This document shows positions 56,660-63,995 of a stretch of DNA of 64,000 nucleotides, in pieces. Source of the DNA: an uncultured Bacteroidota bacterium (lineage in GTDB: Bacteria; Bacteroidota; Bacteroidia; Bacteroidales; F082); NCBI GenBank assembly GCA_913055825.1, contig CAJXKB010000007.1, positions 1-64,000 on the forward strand, in the 5' to 3' direction. Below the pieces are notes generated by a model that was given only the letters and a program-made list of their open reading frames with translations, made no database searches and was not told the origin of the DNA. Position 1 is the stretch's first letter. The number at the start of each line of letters is the position of its first letter. The translations under genes were made by a program, and so were the position numbers.

Positions 56660-56957
56660 ATCGAGTAGGTAGGGGGATTACTCCCCCGCCCTCACACACC
56701 ACCGTACGTACTCTCGTATACGGCGGTTTCAAGTTAACTCTGAACTTCTCGTAATTTGCCGACATGTTGTATAATCTAAGTTTTACAAACCATTCTAAAT
56801 TCATAGCTTGATGCGCTTGCGGACAACTCGACTTACGCCACCAACCTTTTCCTGACAACGCAAGAATCCAACTCTGCCAGTTCGAAACGCCTTGACTGCT
56901 CAAAAAGCGTTTCATGGCGTACGTTTTCTTAGTTTGTTTTAGTCTATAACATCCCAA
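56660..56957 (-). mobile_element. 3' remnant of a group II intron (maturase C-terminus, domains V and VI)
   Basis: Reading the minus strand: the end of an intron-encoded protein of roughly 70 residues (SSQGVSNWQSWILALSGKGWWR and HQAMNLEWFVKLRLYN are the typical maturase/DNA-binding end of F- or E-class reverse transcriptases, quoted in part as SWILALSGKGWWR). Then domain V at about 56697-56727, a 34-nt type hairpin with CCGTATACGAGAGTACGTACGG. Then domain VI at about 56671-56690, GGGGGAG-loop-TCCCCC, ending CTACTCGAT near 56660. The order ORF, DV, DVI is exactly that of an intron 3' end. The reverse transcriptase domain and the 5' ribozyme are missing, so it is a dead fragment. Confidence 0.88.
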
Positions 56958-57049
56958 CTTCTGATATATATCATATTATTCTTCAAGAAAAATCTTTTTT
57001 TTTAATGAAAACATCAGTCGTCAAGGTAGTCAAGAGAATTCAATTATTC

Positions 57050-57057
57050 TAATTTTG
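57050..57057 (+). promoter_or_regulatory. -7 box of the multihaem cytochrome operon
   Basis: TAATTTTG matches TAnnTTTG. Transcription from about 57063 leaves a 45-base leader before ATG 57108 with GGGAG just upstream of it. Confidence 0.55.
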
Positions 57058-57107
57058 TGTTAATAATTTCACAAAATAATAGCGTCGAAATAAAAACCCG
57101 GGAGACC

Positions 57108-58070
57108 ATGAAAAATAATACCGTTATCAGTATTCTGATGTTGATGGGCTTATTCATTGCAATTCATTCGGCTGTTGGTCAGGACACCCTCAAAGATAAT
57201 AAGTTTAAAAACGCTGTCGAAAATCATAAGTGTTTTAAATGTCACGGGCAGAAGTATTACTCCTATTATAATGAGTGGACCGAAAAGAAAGTTATCAAGA
57301 GAATGAATCCTTTTTATGTCATTGATTCGGTTAAGTTCTACACACAAAATCACTGCAGTTTTAAATGTATCGATTGCCATGATGCCGATTATGAAACATT
57401 TCCACATGATGGAATGCTGCAAATGGAAGGAATGTCCACTTGCCTTGATTGCCATGAAGATGATGAAAAAACGGCGAAGTATCATATGGAGGGAATCTAC
57501 AAAGAATATAAAGCCAGCGTTCATTTCAAAAAATACGGTACTGTTTTCAGTTGCTGGATGTGCCATGACCCTCATAAGTATAAAGTTACTGCCAGGGAAA
57601 ATGAAGATATTAGCAATGTGATTATTTATGATAATGAAATGTGTTTAAGTTGTCATTCGAATGGGACTAATAACACGATACTTTCCGATTCTGCATCTAA
57701 AAATATGGTGGCTGCCCATGATTGGCTTCCAAACCAAAAGCTTCATTTTCAAAATGTAAGATGTCTTGATTGCCATGTGAAGATTCAAAATGATTCAATG
57801 GTTAATCACGATATTTTACCTAAAAAAGATGCTGTTAAAAGATGTGTGGATTGCCATTCGAAAAACACGATTTTAAGCGCTACATTGTATAAATTTCAGT
57901 CAAAGGAGAGCAGGAGTAAACTTGGTTTCCTAAATGCTACTATTTTAAACAATTCATATGTGGTTGGCGCCAACAGGAATCACATCCTGAATAAAGCGAG
58001 CCTGATCATATTCGGATTGGTAATTATCCTGCTTATTATTCATGGAATTCTGCGTATAATAATAAAATGA
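57108..58070 (+). CDS. Seven-haem c-type cytochrome with C-terminal membrane anchor
   Basis: 320 residues from ATG 57108. The signal peptide ends near SAVGQD. Seven CxxCH haem motifs are seen: CFKCH, CIDCH, CLDCH, CWMCH, CLSCH, CLDCH and CVDCH, from about residue 42 to 252. A hydrophobic helix at about 297-318 near the C-terminus should anchor the protein in the inner membrane. The domain faces the periplasm. One base separates it from a cytochrome b gene, so the pair probably passes electrons from the quinol pool to periplasmic carriers. The haem spacing did not match NrfA, NapB or octahaem families that I know, so the acceptor is open. Confidence 0.92.
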   Translation: MKNNTVISILMLMGLFIAIHSAVGQDTLKDNKFKNAVENHKCFKCHGQKYYSYYNEWTEKKVIKRMNPFYVIDSVKFYTQNHCSFKCIDCHDADYETFPHDGMLQMEGMSTCLDCHEDDEKTAKYHMEGIYKEYKASVHFKKYGTVFSCWMCHDPHKYKVTARENEDISNVIIYDNEMCLSCHSNGTNNTILSDSASKNMVAAHDWLPNQKLHFQNVRCLDCHVKIQNDSMVNHDILPKKDAVKRCVDCHSKNTILSATLYKFQSKESRSKLGFLNATILNNSYVVGANRNHILNKASLIIFGLVIILLIIHGILRIIIK

Positions 58071-58071
58071 T

Positions 58072-58680
58072 ATGAAAGAAAAAATCTATTTATATCCCAT
58101 TTGGGTAAGAATATGGCATTGGCTGAACGCTTTGCTATTCCTATTGTTAGTCTTGACGGGACTCAGTATGCAATATGCAGCAAAGGATTCTTTATTGTTT
58201 CCATTTAATGTTTCGGTTACAGTACATAACACTTGCGGAATAATCCTCGTTTTTAATTTTTTGTTTTTTGCTTTTGCAAACCGTTTTACATGGAACGGAA
58301 AATACTATAATATCCGGTGGAAAAGATACGGAAAAGAATTGTGGCGTCAAATACGATTTTATTCCTACGGCATCTTCAAAAAGGAACCCCATCCTTTTCC
58401 GGTAACCAAAAAGAGGAAATTCAACCCGTTGCAACAACTCAGTTATGTAATTGCCATGTACATTCTCATCCCGTTAATCATTATCAGCGGCATCGGACTG
58501 TTATTTCCCGAAATAACGCTAAACGTTTTATTTGGTAAGAGCGGTATTTGGTTAACAGATTTGTTTCATCAGTTTTTAGGCTTTTCACTAACTATATTTT
58601 GGCTGATTCATTTGTATTTCTGTACGATTGGAAAAACTGCAACAAGTAATTTTAAAAGTATGATTGATGGTTGGCATTAA
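58072..58680 (+). CDS. Cytochrome b561-type membrane protein
   Basis: 202 residues, four membrane helices. Haem-ligand histidines are placed in IWHWLNALLF (near 18), VTVHNTCGI (near 52), DLFHQFLGF (near 164) and WLIHLYFC (near 180), the pattern of Ni/Fe-hydrogenase/formate dehydrogenase-type cytochrome b subunits. It probably oxidises or reduces quinol and hands electrons to the adjoining seven-haem cytochrome. Its start lies 1 base after the preceding stop. Confidence 0.9.
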   Translation: MKEKIYLYPIWVRIWHWLNALLFLLLVLTGLSMQYAAKDSLLFPFNVSVTVHNTCGIILVFNFLFFAFANRFTWNGKYYNIRWKRYGKELWRQIRFYSYGIFKKEPHPFPVTKKRKFNPLQQLSYVIAMYILIPLIIISGIGLLFPEITLNVLFGKSGIWLTDLFHQFLGFSLTIFWLIHLYFCTIGKTATSNFKSMIDGWH

Positions 58681-58718
58681 AAATAAAAATGGTGTGCGTT
58701 TTTACACCAGGAAATTGT

Positions 58719-59432
58719 TTATCCTTTTTTGCTTAAATCTAACAAAACTTCTTTTTTTAGAATTTTGAAATGGTTGCCATTACAATCAATAATACCGTCA
58801 TCCTTAAAATCTTTTAATGTCCTGATAGCGCTTCCGTTGGTCATACACGACATATTTGCAATATCAGACCGACTGAGTTCCGTTGTGAATTCCCGGCTTT
58901 GATAAATATCCTCTGAAAGGTAAATAAGTGTGTCAGCCAACCTGCCATTCATATGTTTTTGTGTCAAAGATTTTAACTTGTCGTATAAATTAATAATCTC
59001 ACGATTTAAATCGGTAACCAGCTTCATAACATATGATTGGTTTGATAAGGTAAGCTGCTTAAAAAGGTTAATGTCAACAAAACAGGTTTTTGTGTCACCC
59101 AGGGCTTCTACCGAAAAATAATGACGGTAATCGGTATAAAGCCCGGGGCCGCATATAATGGCAGGCTTGCTTAGAATTTTTAGCAGAACAGTCTGACCGA
59201 AGCTTTCTAATAATACTTTCGCTTTACCTTCGGATAAATAAATGACATGAGTTAGGGGGCTGCCCTGCTTAATAATTGTTTCACCTGCCTTAAAGCTTAC
59301 CTGAAATCGGTTTGAATTTATCGACTTTAGCTGTTCGCTGTTTAGCAAATTAAAAAACGAAGGTATCACCTCACATCCGCTTCCCTTGTCTTGTATTTCC
59401 TTCTCATTTAATTGTATCGACTTCATATTCAT
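58719..59432 (-). CDS. Crp/Fnr-family transcriptional regulator
   Basis: 237 residues. An N-terminal cyclic-nucleotide-binding-like beta-barrel (about 30-140: FKAGETIIKQGSPLTHVIYLSEGKAKV, partly quoted as GETIIKQGSPLTHVIYL) is followed by a long helix and a C-terminal winged helix-turn-helix (about 168-235: ELSRSDIANMSCMTNGSAIRTL). It lacks the N-terminal cysteine cluster of FNR, so the signal is not obviously oxygen through an iron-sulfur cluster; haem or a nucleotide are possible. It is convergent with the cytochrome b gene and divergent from the lipoprotein gene, so it is a good candidate regulator of these cytochrome genes. Confidence 0.92.
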   Translation of the reverse strand: MNMKSIQLNEKEIQDKGSGCEVIPSFFNLLNSEQLKSINSNRFQVSFKAGETIIKQGSPLTHVIYLSEGKAKVLLESFGQTVLLKILSKPAIICGPGLYTDYRHYFSVEALGDTKTCFVDINLFKQLTLSNQSYVMKLVTDLNREIINLYDKLKSLTQKHMNGRLADTLIYLSEDIYQSREFTTELSRSDIANMSCMTNGSAIRTLKDFKDDGIIDCNGNHFKILKKEVLLDLSKKG

Positions 59433-59594
59433 ATTGTATTTTTTACAAAGGTTGCTTTTTAAAGTTAGTAAGCCAAATAAAAAAGCTATTAAAATTAATT
59501 GTTAGATGATATATGTCACTTCTATTTACAAAAATAATCATTTTTTAAAGTTAAAAGATCATCTCCCTAAACATCCAACGAATTCTTTTTAAAT

Positions 59595-59602
59595 TATTTT
59601 TG
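59595..59602 (+). promoter_or_regulatory. -7 box in the Crp/lipoprotein divergent spacer
   Basis: TATTTTTG matches TAnnTTTG. It would give a leader of about 90 bases before ATG 59699. The spacer 59433-59698 is the natural place for Crp/Fnr-type operators, but no TTGAT-N4-ATCAA palindrome was seen. Confidence 0.45.
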
Positions 59603-59698
59603 TGTTAATAAAATAACAAACAAACCTGTAATGGTAATTTAATTCATGTTATTTTCAGGTTTAGGTAAAGAAATAAATTATAACAAAATGAAGACAAA

Positions 59699-60094
59699 AT
59701 GAAGACAAAAAGTAAAATTCTGGTATTCACATTTTTACTGGCGATGGGATTGATAAGCTCATGCCAGTATGATAATATCATTGAACCGGTTACACCTCCG
59801 CCAAATCCTACGGATACTGTTAGTTTTGTAAATCAGATTGAGCCTATTTTTAATAATAATTCAAATTGTACGGCTTGTCACTTTACTGGAGGAGGGCATT
59901 CCGATTTAACTACAGGCAATGCTTATAATAGTATAAAAAGCATGGGGTTAGTCAATCTTTCCGATCCGGAAGCAAGTATCATTTATTGGTACCCGAATTT
60001 AGATAACAGTTCGGATCATACATGGAAAAAATATACTGCTGAAGAAGCTCAACTGGTTTTACAGTGGATAAAACAGGGAGCATTAAACAATTAA
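59699..60094 (+). CDS. Mono-haem c-type lipoprotein
   Basis: 131 residues. The lipobox is ISSC (Cys 22). One haem motif, CTACH, lies near residue 58. The rest resembles small Planctomycete/Bacteroidota cytochrome-c-like domains, ending LVLQWIKQGALNN. It probably sits in the outer or inner membrane as an electron carrier. The start region is an 11-base tandem duplication: a first ATG at 59688 opens only four codons (MKTK) and its stop overlaps the true start as ATGA. Confidence 0.9.
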   Translation: MKTKSKILVFTFLLAMGLISSCQYDNIIEPVTPPPNPTDTVSFVNQIEPIFNNNSNCTACHFTGGGHSDLTTGNAYNSIKSMGLVNLSDPEASIIYWYPNLDNSSDHTWKKYTAEEAQLVLQWIKQGALNN

Positions 60095-60105
60095 AATATA
60101 ATGAT

Positions 60106-60996
60106 ATGAATGCAAAAAAAATAATATTAAATTTTATTTTATCACTTTTAATTGCCGGTACCGGATTTGCCCAAGACACACTAAAAGTGAAAAAAGTTGA
60201 TAAGCCTGTTCGATTTCCGTGGGACAGTGAACTACTGATTGACAACCAAACGACGTTATCTCCACCCGCAAAAACATTGGAATTTATTATCCAACACCGC
60301 TTTGGATTGGTTAATCAAAAAGGTATCCATGACCTTTTTGGCCTTTACGCACCCGGGGCTAACATTCGCCTGGGATTGAATTATACTGTAGCTAAACACC
60401 TGACATTGGGTTATGGCATTACAAAAAAGAATATGTATAGCGATTTTCAAGTAAAATGGACTATTATTGAGCAAACCCGATCAAACCGGATTCCTGTGGC
60501 CGTTGCTGTTTTTGGTGATTTTGCTGTTGATGGAAGGAGTAACGAGGCTTTGGGAACCCAGTATAAATTTTCAAATCGATATTCCTATTTTAGTCAGGTA
60601 ATTGTGAGCCGGAAATTTTGCGATCATTTTTCTATAGCTGCCACGGCAAGTTTTACCCATTTTAACACGGTTGCAGTTGGAAGGAACCATGATGTTATTG
60701 GTGTGGGGGTGAATGGACAGATTAAATTCTCTCCACAATCCTCCATCCTATTTCAGTACGATATTCCTTTAAAGATACAAGGTATTTCCGAGCAAAGTGA
60801 ATTTACTTCCCTTAACTCTGCAAAACCGAATTTTGGATTTGGTTATCAGGTAGAAACAGCAGCCCATTCCTTTCAAATTTACTTTACTACAGCAGATGGT
60901 ATTTTGCCACAGGACATTTATCTGAATAACCGGAACGACTGGACAAAAGGTGATTTTATGATTGGGTTTACCATCACTAGATTGTGGAATTTTTAA
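60106..60996 (+). CDS. DUF5777-like outer-membrane beta-barrel protein
   Basis: 296 residues from ATG 60106 (the frame is open from 60064, but ATG 60106 follows directly with a good signal peptide ending AGTGFAQ). Beta-strand-rich with regular aromatic residues and a C-terminal Phe (TRLWNF), as for outer-membrane barrels. I recognise the DUF5777 type from segments like EFIIQHRFGLVN near 62 and FGLYAPGANIRLGLNYT near 80; these occur beside c-type cytochromes in Bacteroidota. Its stop-to-start gap with the preceding lipoprotein is 11 bases. Confidence 0.8.
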   Translation: MNAKKIILNFILSLLIAGTGFAQDTLKVKKVDKPVRFPWDSELLIDNQTTLSPPAKTLEFIIQHRFGLVNQKGIHDLFGLYAPGANIRLGLNYTVAKHLTLGYGITKKNMYSDFQVKWTIIEQTRSNRIPVAVAVFGDFAVDGRSNEALGTQYKFSNRYSYFSQVIVSRKFCDHFSIAATASFTHFNTVAVGRNHDVIGVGVNGQIKFSPQSSILFQYDIPLKIQGISEQSEFTSLNSAKPNFGFGYQVETAAHSFQIYFTTADGILPQDIYLNNRNDWTKGDFMIGFTITRLWNF

Positions 60997-61032
60997 CAAT
61001 GTAATTATTATTAATTATAAAATTTAAATAAA

Positions 61033-61464
61033 ATGAAAAAAATAAGCGTAACTAACTTAATCGGACTTTTTGTATTGTTGTTTTTCGTAGGGACATTAAC
61101 GGCCTTTATGTCTCCCCAGAACCAAAAGAAAGGCGCCAAATGGGTGATTCCTGAAAAATATCATAAAATGAAAAATCCTTATGTGGGGAATAAAAAAGAC
61201 GTAATGATAGGAAAAATGCTGTATAATAAATATTGCAAATCCTGTCATGGATCAAAAGGGCTTGGCGATGGTCCCAAGGCAGCGAAACTTAAGACTTTCC
61301 CGGGTGATTTCAGTACGGCTAAATTCCAGGCTTATACCGATGGCGACTTGTACTATATGACAGCTGTTGGAAGAGAAGGCGAGATGAAAGGGTACAGTAA
61401 AAAAATTCCGGACGAAGAAAGTATATGGGGAATAGTTAGTTATATGCGAAAGTTGAAAAAATAA
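61033..61464 (+). CDS. Class I c-type cytochrome with N-terminal anchor
   Basis: 143 residues. A hydrophobic N-terminal segment (about 5-28) acts as signal or anchor. The haem motif CKSCHG lies near 75. Met in GEMKGYSKKIPDEE (near 118) is the likely sixth haem ligand, and the C-terminal WGIVSYMRKLK is the usual class I ending. It is probably the diffusible or tethered periplasmic carrier of the cluster, following the barrel gene by 36 bases. Confidence 0.93.
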   Translation: MKKISVTNLIGLFVLLFFVGTLTAFMSPQNQKKGAKWVIPEKYHKMKNPYVGNKKDVMIGKMLYNKYCKSCHGSKGLGDGPKAAKLKTFPGDFSTAKFQAYTDGDLYYMTAVGREGEMKGYSKKIPDEESIWGIVSYMRKLKK

Positions 61465-61488
61465 ATACGATAAAATCATTCAATCCCT

Positions 61489-61770
61489 GTGAAGCTGGCA
61501 AAGTATGGTTCAGAATTGGATGGCCCCTGGATCCCCGGGTATATCGACTTAACAACACTACACACTACTTATCAAAAGGTTATCTCTTTAACCACTGGCG
61601 ATATATCCACCTACATTCAGACATTGCGTACTGTCTTGGCAACAAAAATGTGCAACTCCTGTCATAATCCGGCAGATGAAGGTGCAGACCAGGCTATCAC
61701 AATTAACGGTATCAACTGCGGACCACAAGGGGGTGACAGCCGTGCTTACGTTGGGGATCAACCATCCTGA
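61489..61770 (+). pseudogene. Fragment of a c-type cytochrome gene
   Basis: An open stretch of 93 codons from GTG 61489 with no signal peptide and one haem motif, KMCNSCHNPADEG near residue 55, ending abruptly in SRAYVGDQPS. Downstream frames are broken. It looks like part of a larger multihaem protein that has decayed; the original start and the rest of the haem sites are absent. I cannot name the family. Confidence 0.5.
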
Positions 61771-61959
61771 GTACGGCTGTATTGATTGAAATGACTCACA
61801 TACCTTCCTGCCTGTTGACCATAAAACCAAAGCATTGTCTAACCTGCTTACCATCGGTTTGTATGTTAAACATTTTCTATTTTATCTTCTGTGGTATGCT
61901 ATCTGTTCACCAATCAGCAAAAGGGATATCCAAAACACCTTGATTGTGTTTCGTGACAA

Positions 61960-62133
61960 CAGTCATCTTTGCGTAAGGGAAGTGAGGATTATGTGTATGA
62001 TTTGCCACGGGTGGAGTTCATAACAGGATTTACCGGCAATAAAGTTTTGAAAGGCTACAATGAAAACCATTCAGCTCAAGTTGATAAAGGTAGCTACACA
62101 GGTGAAATTTTTAAAAACAAAAGTGGTAATTGA
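61960..62133 (+). pseudogene. Second decayed coding fragment
   Basis: A 57-codon open segment without a start codon (QSSLRKGSEDYVYDLPRVEF ... AQVDKGSYTGEIFKNKSGN) lies between stops. Its composition looks like protein-coding sequence of an exported protein. It may belong with the haem fragment at 61489 or be an unrelated relic. No family recognised. Confidence 0.35.
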
Positions 62134-62485
62134 CCTATCAACGGGTTTTTACAGTAAATGCAATTTCAAGAAGGCACCGGGAATGGTTGAAAATTTACGC
62201 CTATAAACCATAAAACGATAACCAGTTGTTCTTAAACCTGTTGACAGATTTTCATATCCTACCAGATTTTCAATGACAAAAACTGATGAGAGAAGATAAG
62301 GCTGCGTGTTTACGTATTACACAGATTAATTGCATGTAAGTATTTTTTTAGGCGTGGACACCACATAAATAAACCTCACCTAACCTAATTTTGACTGAAT
62401 AAATTTGTTTGTGAATTATTCAGGTTTTTATTCATTTATTTTTTTAGAAGAAAAACTTCTATCACTAAAATCGATTGATAGACAT
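62134..62485. other. Non-coding AT-rich stretch
   Basis: No credible frame. It probably continues the decayed segment on its left and then becomes plain intergenic sequence leading to the strong hairpin. Confidence 0.4.
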
Positions 62486-62516
62486 AATAGGGTTTTACCA
62501 CATGTAAAACCCTATT
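62486..62516 (-). terminator. 13-bp perfect hairpin 3' of the split-Soret-like gene
   Basis: AATAGGGTTTTAC (62486-62498) is an exact reverse complement of GTAAAACCCTATT (62504-62516) around a CACAT loop. It lies 62 bases past the stop of the minus-strand cytochrome gene. A long T-run is lacking on the minus side, so termination is likely but not certain; it may also serve plus-strand transcripts. Confidence 0.7.
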
Positions 62517-62577
62517 AAATACATTTTTATTTCCATCTATTAGTAAATAATGCCATACTTAATGAATAGTAAAAAAT

Positions 62578-63690
62578 TTATTTTGACATAACAATTCTTA
62601 TTGTTTTCATATAATTACCTGTTGTTAATCTTGCCAGATAAATTCCATTTGGAACTTGATTTCCGGAATTATCAAGACCCTTCCAGGTAACCTTGTATGT
62701 GCCAGCATTCATCAAATCGGAATCGATGAGTGAGTAAATCAGCTGCCCCTTAATATTATAGATCTCAAATCGTACCTTTTCAGATTTAGGTATTGAAAAT
62801 TTAATAGTTGTTTCATTATGAAACGGATTTGGATAAGCTTTTGAAAGATTATAATCCTTAGCAACTATAGAAGGCGTAGCAGTAATATGATGTGCTGTTG
62901 TATGGCATGATACACATTCCATATGAGTCATTACATTGTCTAGTACAGATGGGCCATGACAAGACATACAAGTAGTATTTTGATCTGAATCAGCATAAGT
63001 AGCAGTAAAATTATCTGCAAAATATTCATTAAGAATACTAACTGTTTTAGCAGCAATATCACCAGCTAACCTTCCACATCGTTCTAATCTTTCCGGGCTT
63101 GATACTTTTTTATTCGCTGCTGCGCACCACTGACTTACTGATGGATGGCATAGAGGACTACCAGAAACACTCTGTGCCATTTCTCCATCATAATGAACAT
63201 CAGAATAAACAGCACTATTTGCCGCATCAGTAGGTAATGCCTCCGTTGTGTACCAACCCCATAGTTCAGTAATGAGGGCAGTAGATGGTGTACTTTCTAC
63301 TACGAGGCTAATCAAAGCCCCTGCACCGTTTAACGTTCCACACAGTGATCCCCATCCTACTCCGCCACCTTTGCCAAATAACATTATTTCAGTAGGAAAT
63401 CCTGTCCATGGGTCTCCAATTTCCCTCTGTAATAATTGTACAATGCCAGTAAGTACACCGGCAGCACAAAACTTACCATCGTAGTAGGCCGTATGCGCTG
63501 CATCGCGTGCTTCTTCGGGATCTAAGGCTACGTATGGGTAGGGCCAAGATGATGATTTACTGTTCTTTTCATCAGCATAAGCTTTGTTGTTTAATAACAA
63601 ATTTAAACCTGCAGCACCCGCTGCAGCCCCAATTACAATTTTTGAAGAATCTTTAAAAAATTCTTTTCTTGAAATTATTTTTTTTTCCAT
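62578..63690 (-). CDS. Split-Soret-like (C_GCAxxG_C_C) dihaem cytochrome with T9SS sorting domain
   Basis: 370 residues. Tat-like signal SRKEFFKDSSKIVIGAAAGA (one Arg of the pair replaced by Lys), cleaved near AYA. The redox-active C_GCAxxG_C_C-type domain shows YYDGKFCAAGVL near 68-79, GWGSLCGTLNGAGALI near 111, PLCHPSVSQWC near 177, and RCGRLAGDIA near 203. Two haem motifs follow, CMSCHG and CVSCHT, near 240 and 256. Residues about 282-370 form a type A T9SS C-terminal domain (AYPNPFHNETTIKFSIP, then VPNGIYLARLTTGNYMKTIR). So the protein should cross the inner membrane, receive haem, then be secreted through the GldKLMN machine. Known split-Soret cytochromes lack such a tail. Confidence 0.9.
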   Translation of the reverse strand: MEKKIISRKEFFKDSSKIVIGAAAGAAGLNLLLNNKAYADEKNSKSSSWPYPYVALDPEEARDAAHTAYYDGKFCAAGVLTGIVQLLQREIGDPWTGFPTEIMLFGKGGGVGWGSLCGTLNGAGALISLVVESTPSTALITELWGWYTTEALPTDAANSAVYSDVHYDGEMAQSVSGSPLCHPSVSQWCAAANKKVSSPERLERCGRLAGDIAAKTVSILNEYFADNFTATYADSDQNTTCMSCHGPSVLDNVMTHMECVSCHTTAHHITATPSIVAKDYNLSKAYPNPFHNETTIKFSIPKSEKVRFEIYNIKGQLIYSLIDSDLMNAGTYKVTWKGLDNSGNQVPNGIYLARLTTGNYMKTIRIVMSK

Positions 63691-63796
63691 AGTATTTAGA
63701 TTTTATTAGTTGTCAATTTTCACATGGTTGTTTATGACAACTTGGTTTATAATCACAAGACAAATATAATATTTATATGTTAATCCATTCACAATA

Positions 63797-63836
63797 GATT
63801 ATAATATAAATCATAATTGATTATAATATAAATCAT
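63797..63836. repeat. Two 18-bp direct repeats with partial dyad symmetry
   Basis: GATTATAATATAAATCAT occurs at 63797-63814 and again at 63819-63836, a period of 22 bases (about two helical turns). Each copy has a GATT ... AATC dyad. They lie about 105-145 bases upstream of the split-Soret-like gene start, in a good place for tandem operator sites. Confidence 0.7.
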
Positions 63837-63945
63837 CATTTGATGAAATAATTAACAGATCAATCTTGTTAATTTGGAACAAGAACACGGAGAAGTTGTT
63901 TAAAGTTAACTATCAAGATATCAATTAACAACTAAATGTTGAAAA

Positions 63946-63995
63946 GAAAGAATGATACAAAAAAATTGGAAACCAATCCTTAGTATCATTCTTTC
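63946..63995. repeat. 13-bp inverted repeat with inner hairpin
   Basis: GAAAGAATGATAC (63946-63958) is an exact reverse complement of GTATCATTCTTTC (63983-63995); inside lies a second small dyad, ATTGG-AAA-CCAAT. It may be a terminator for a minus-strand gene lying to the right of the window, or an element end; the edge prevents a decision. Confidence 0.65.

Noticed and set aside
56439-56957. A 172-residue minus-strand protein as a real gene
   Set aside because: It runs antisense into the NuoI-GltD fusion gene and through intron domains V and VI; only its first half is a maturase fossil.
59433-59698. FNR-type operator in the divergent spacer
   Set aside because: No TTGAT-N4-ATCAA palindrome could be found by eye.
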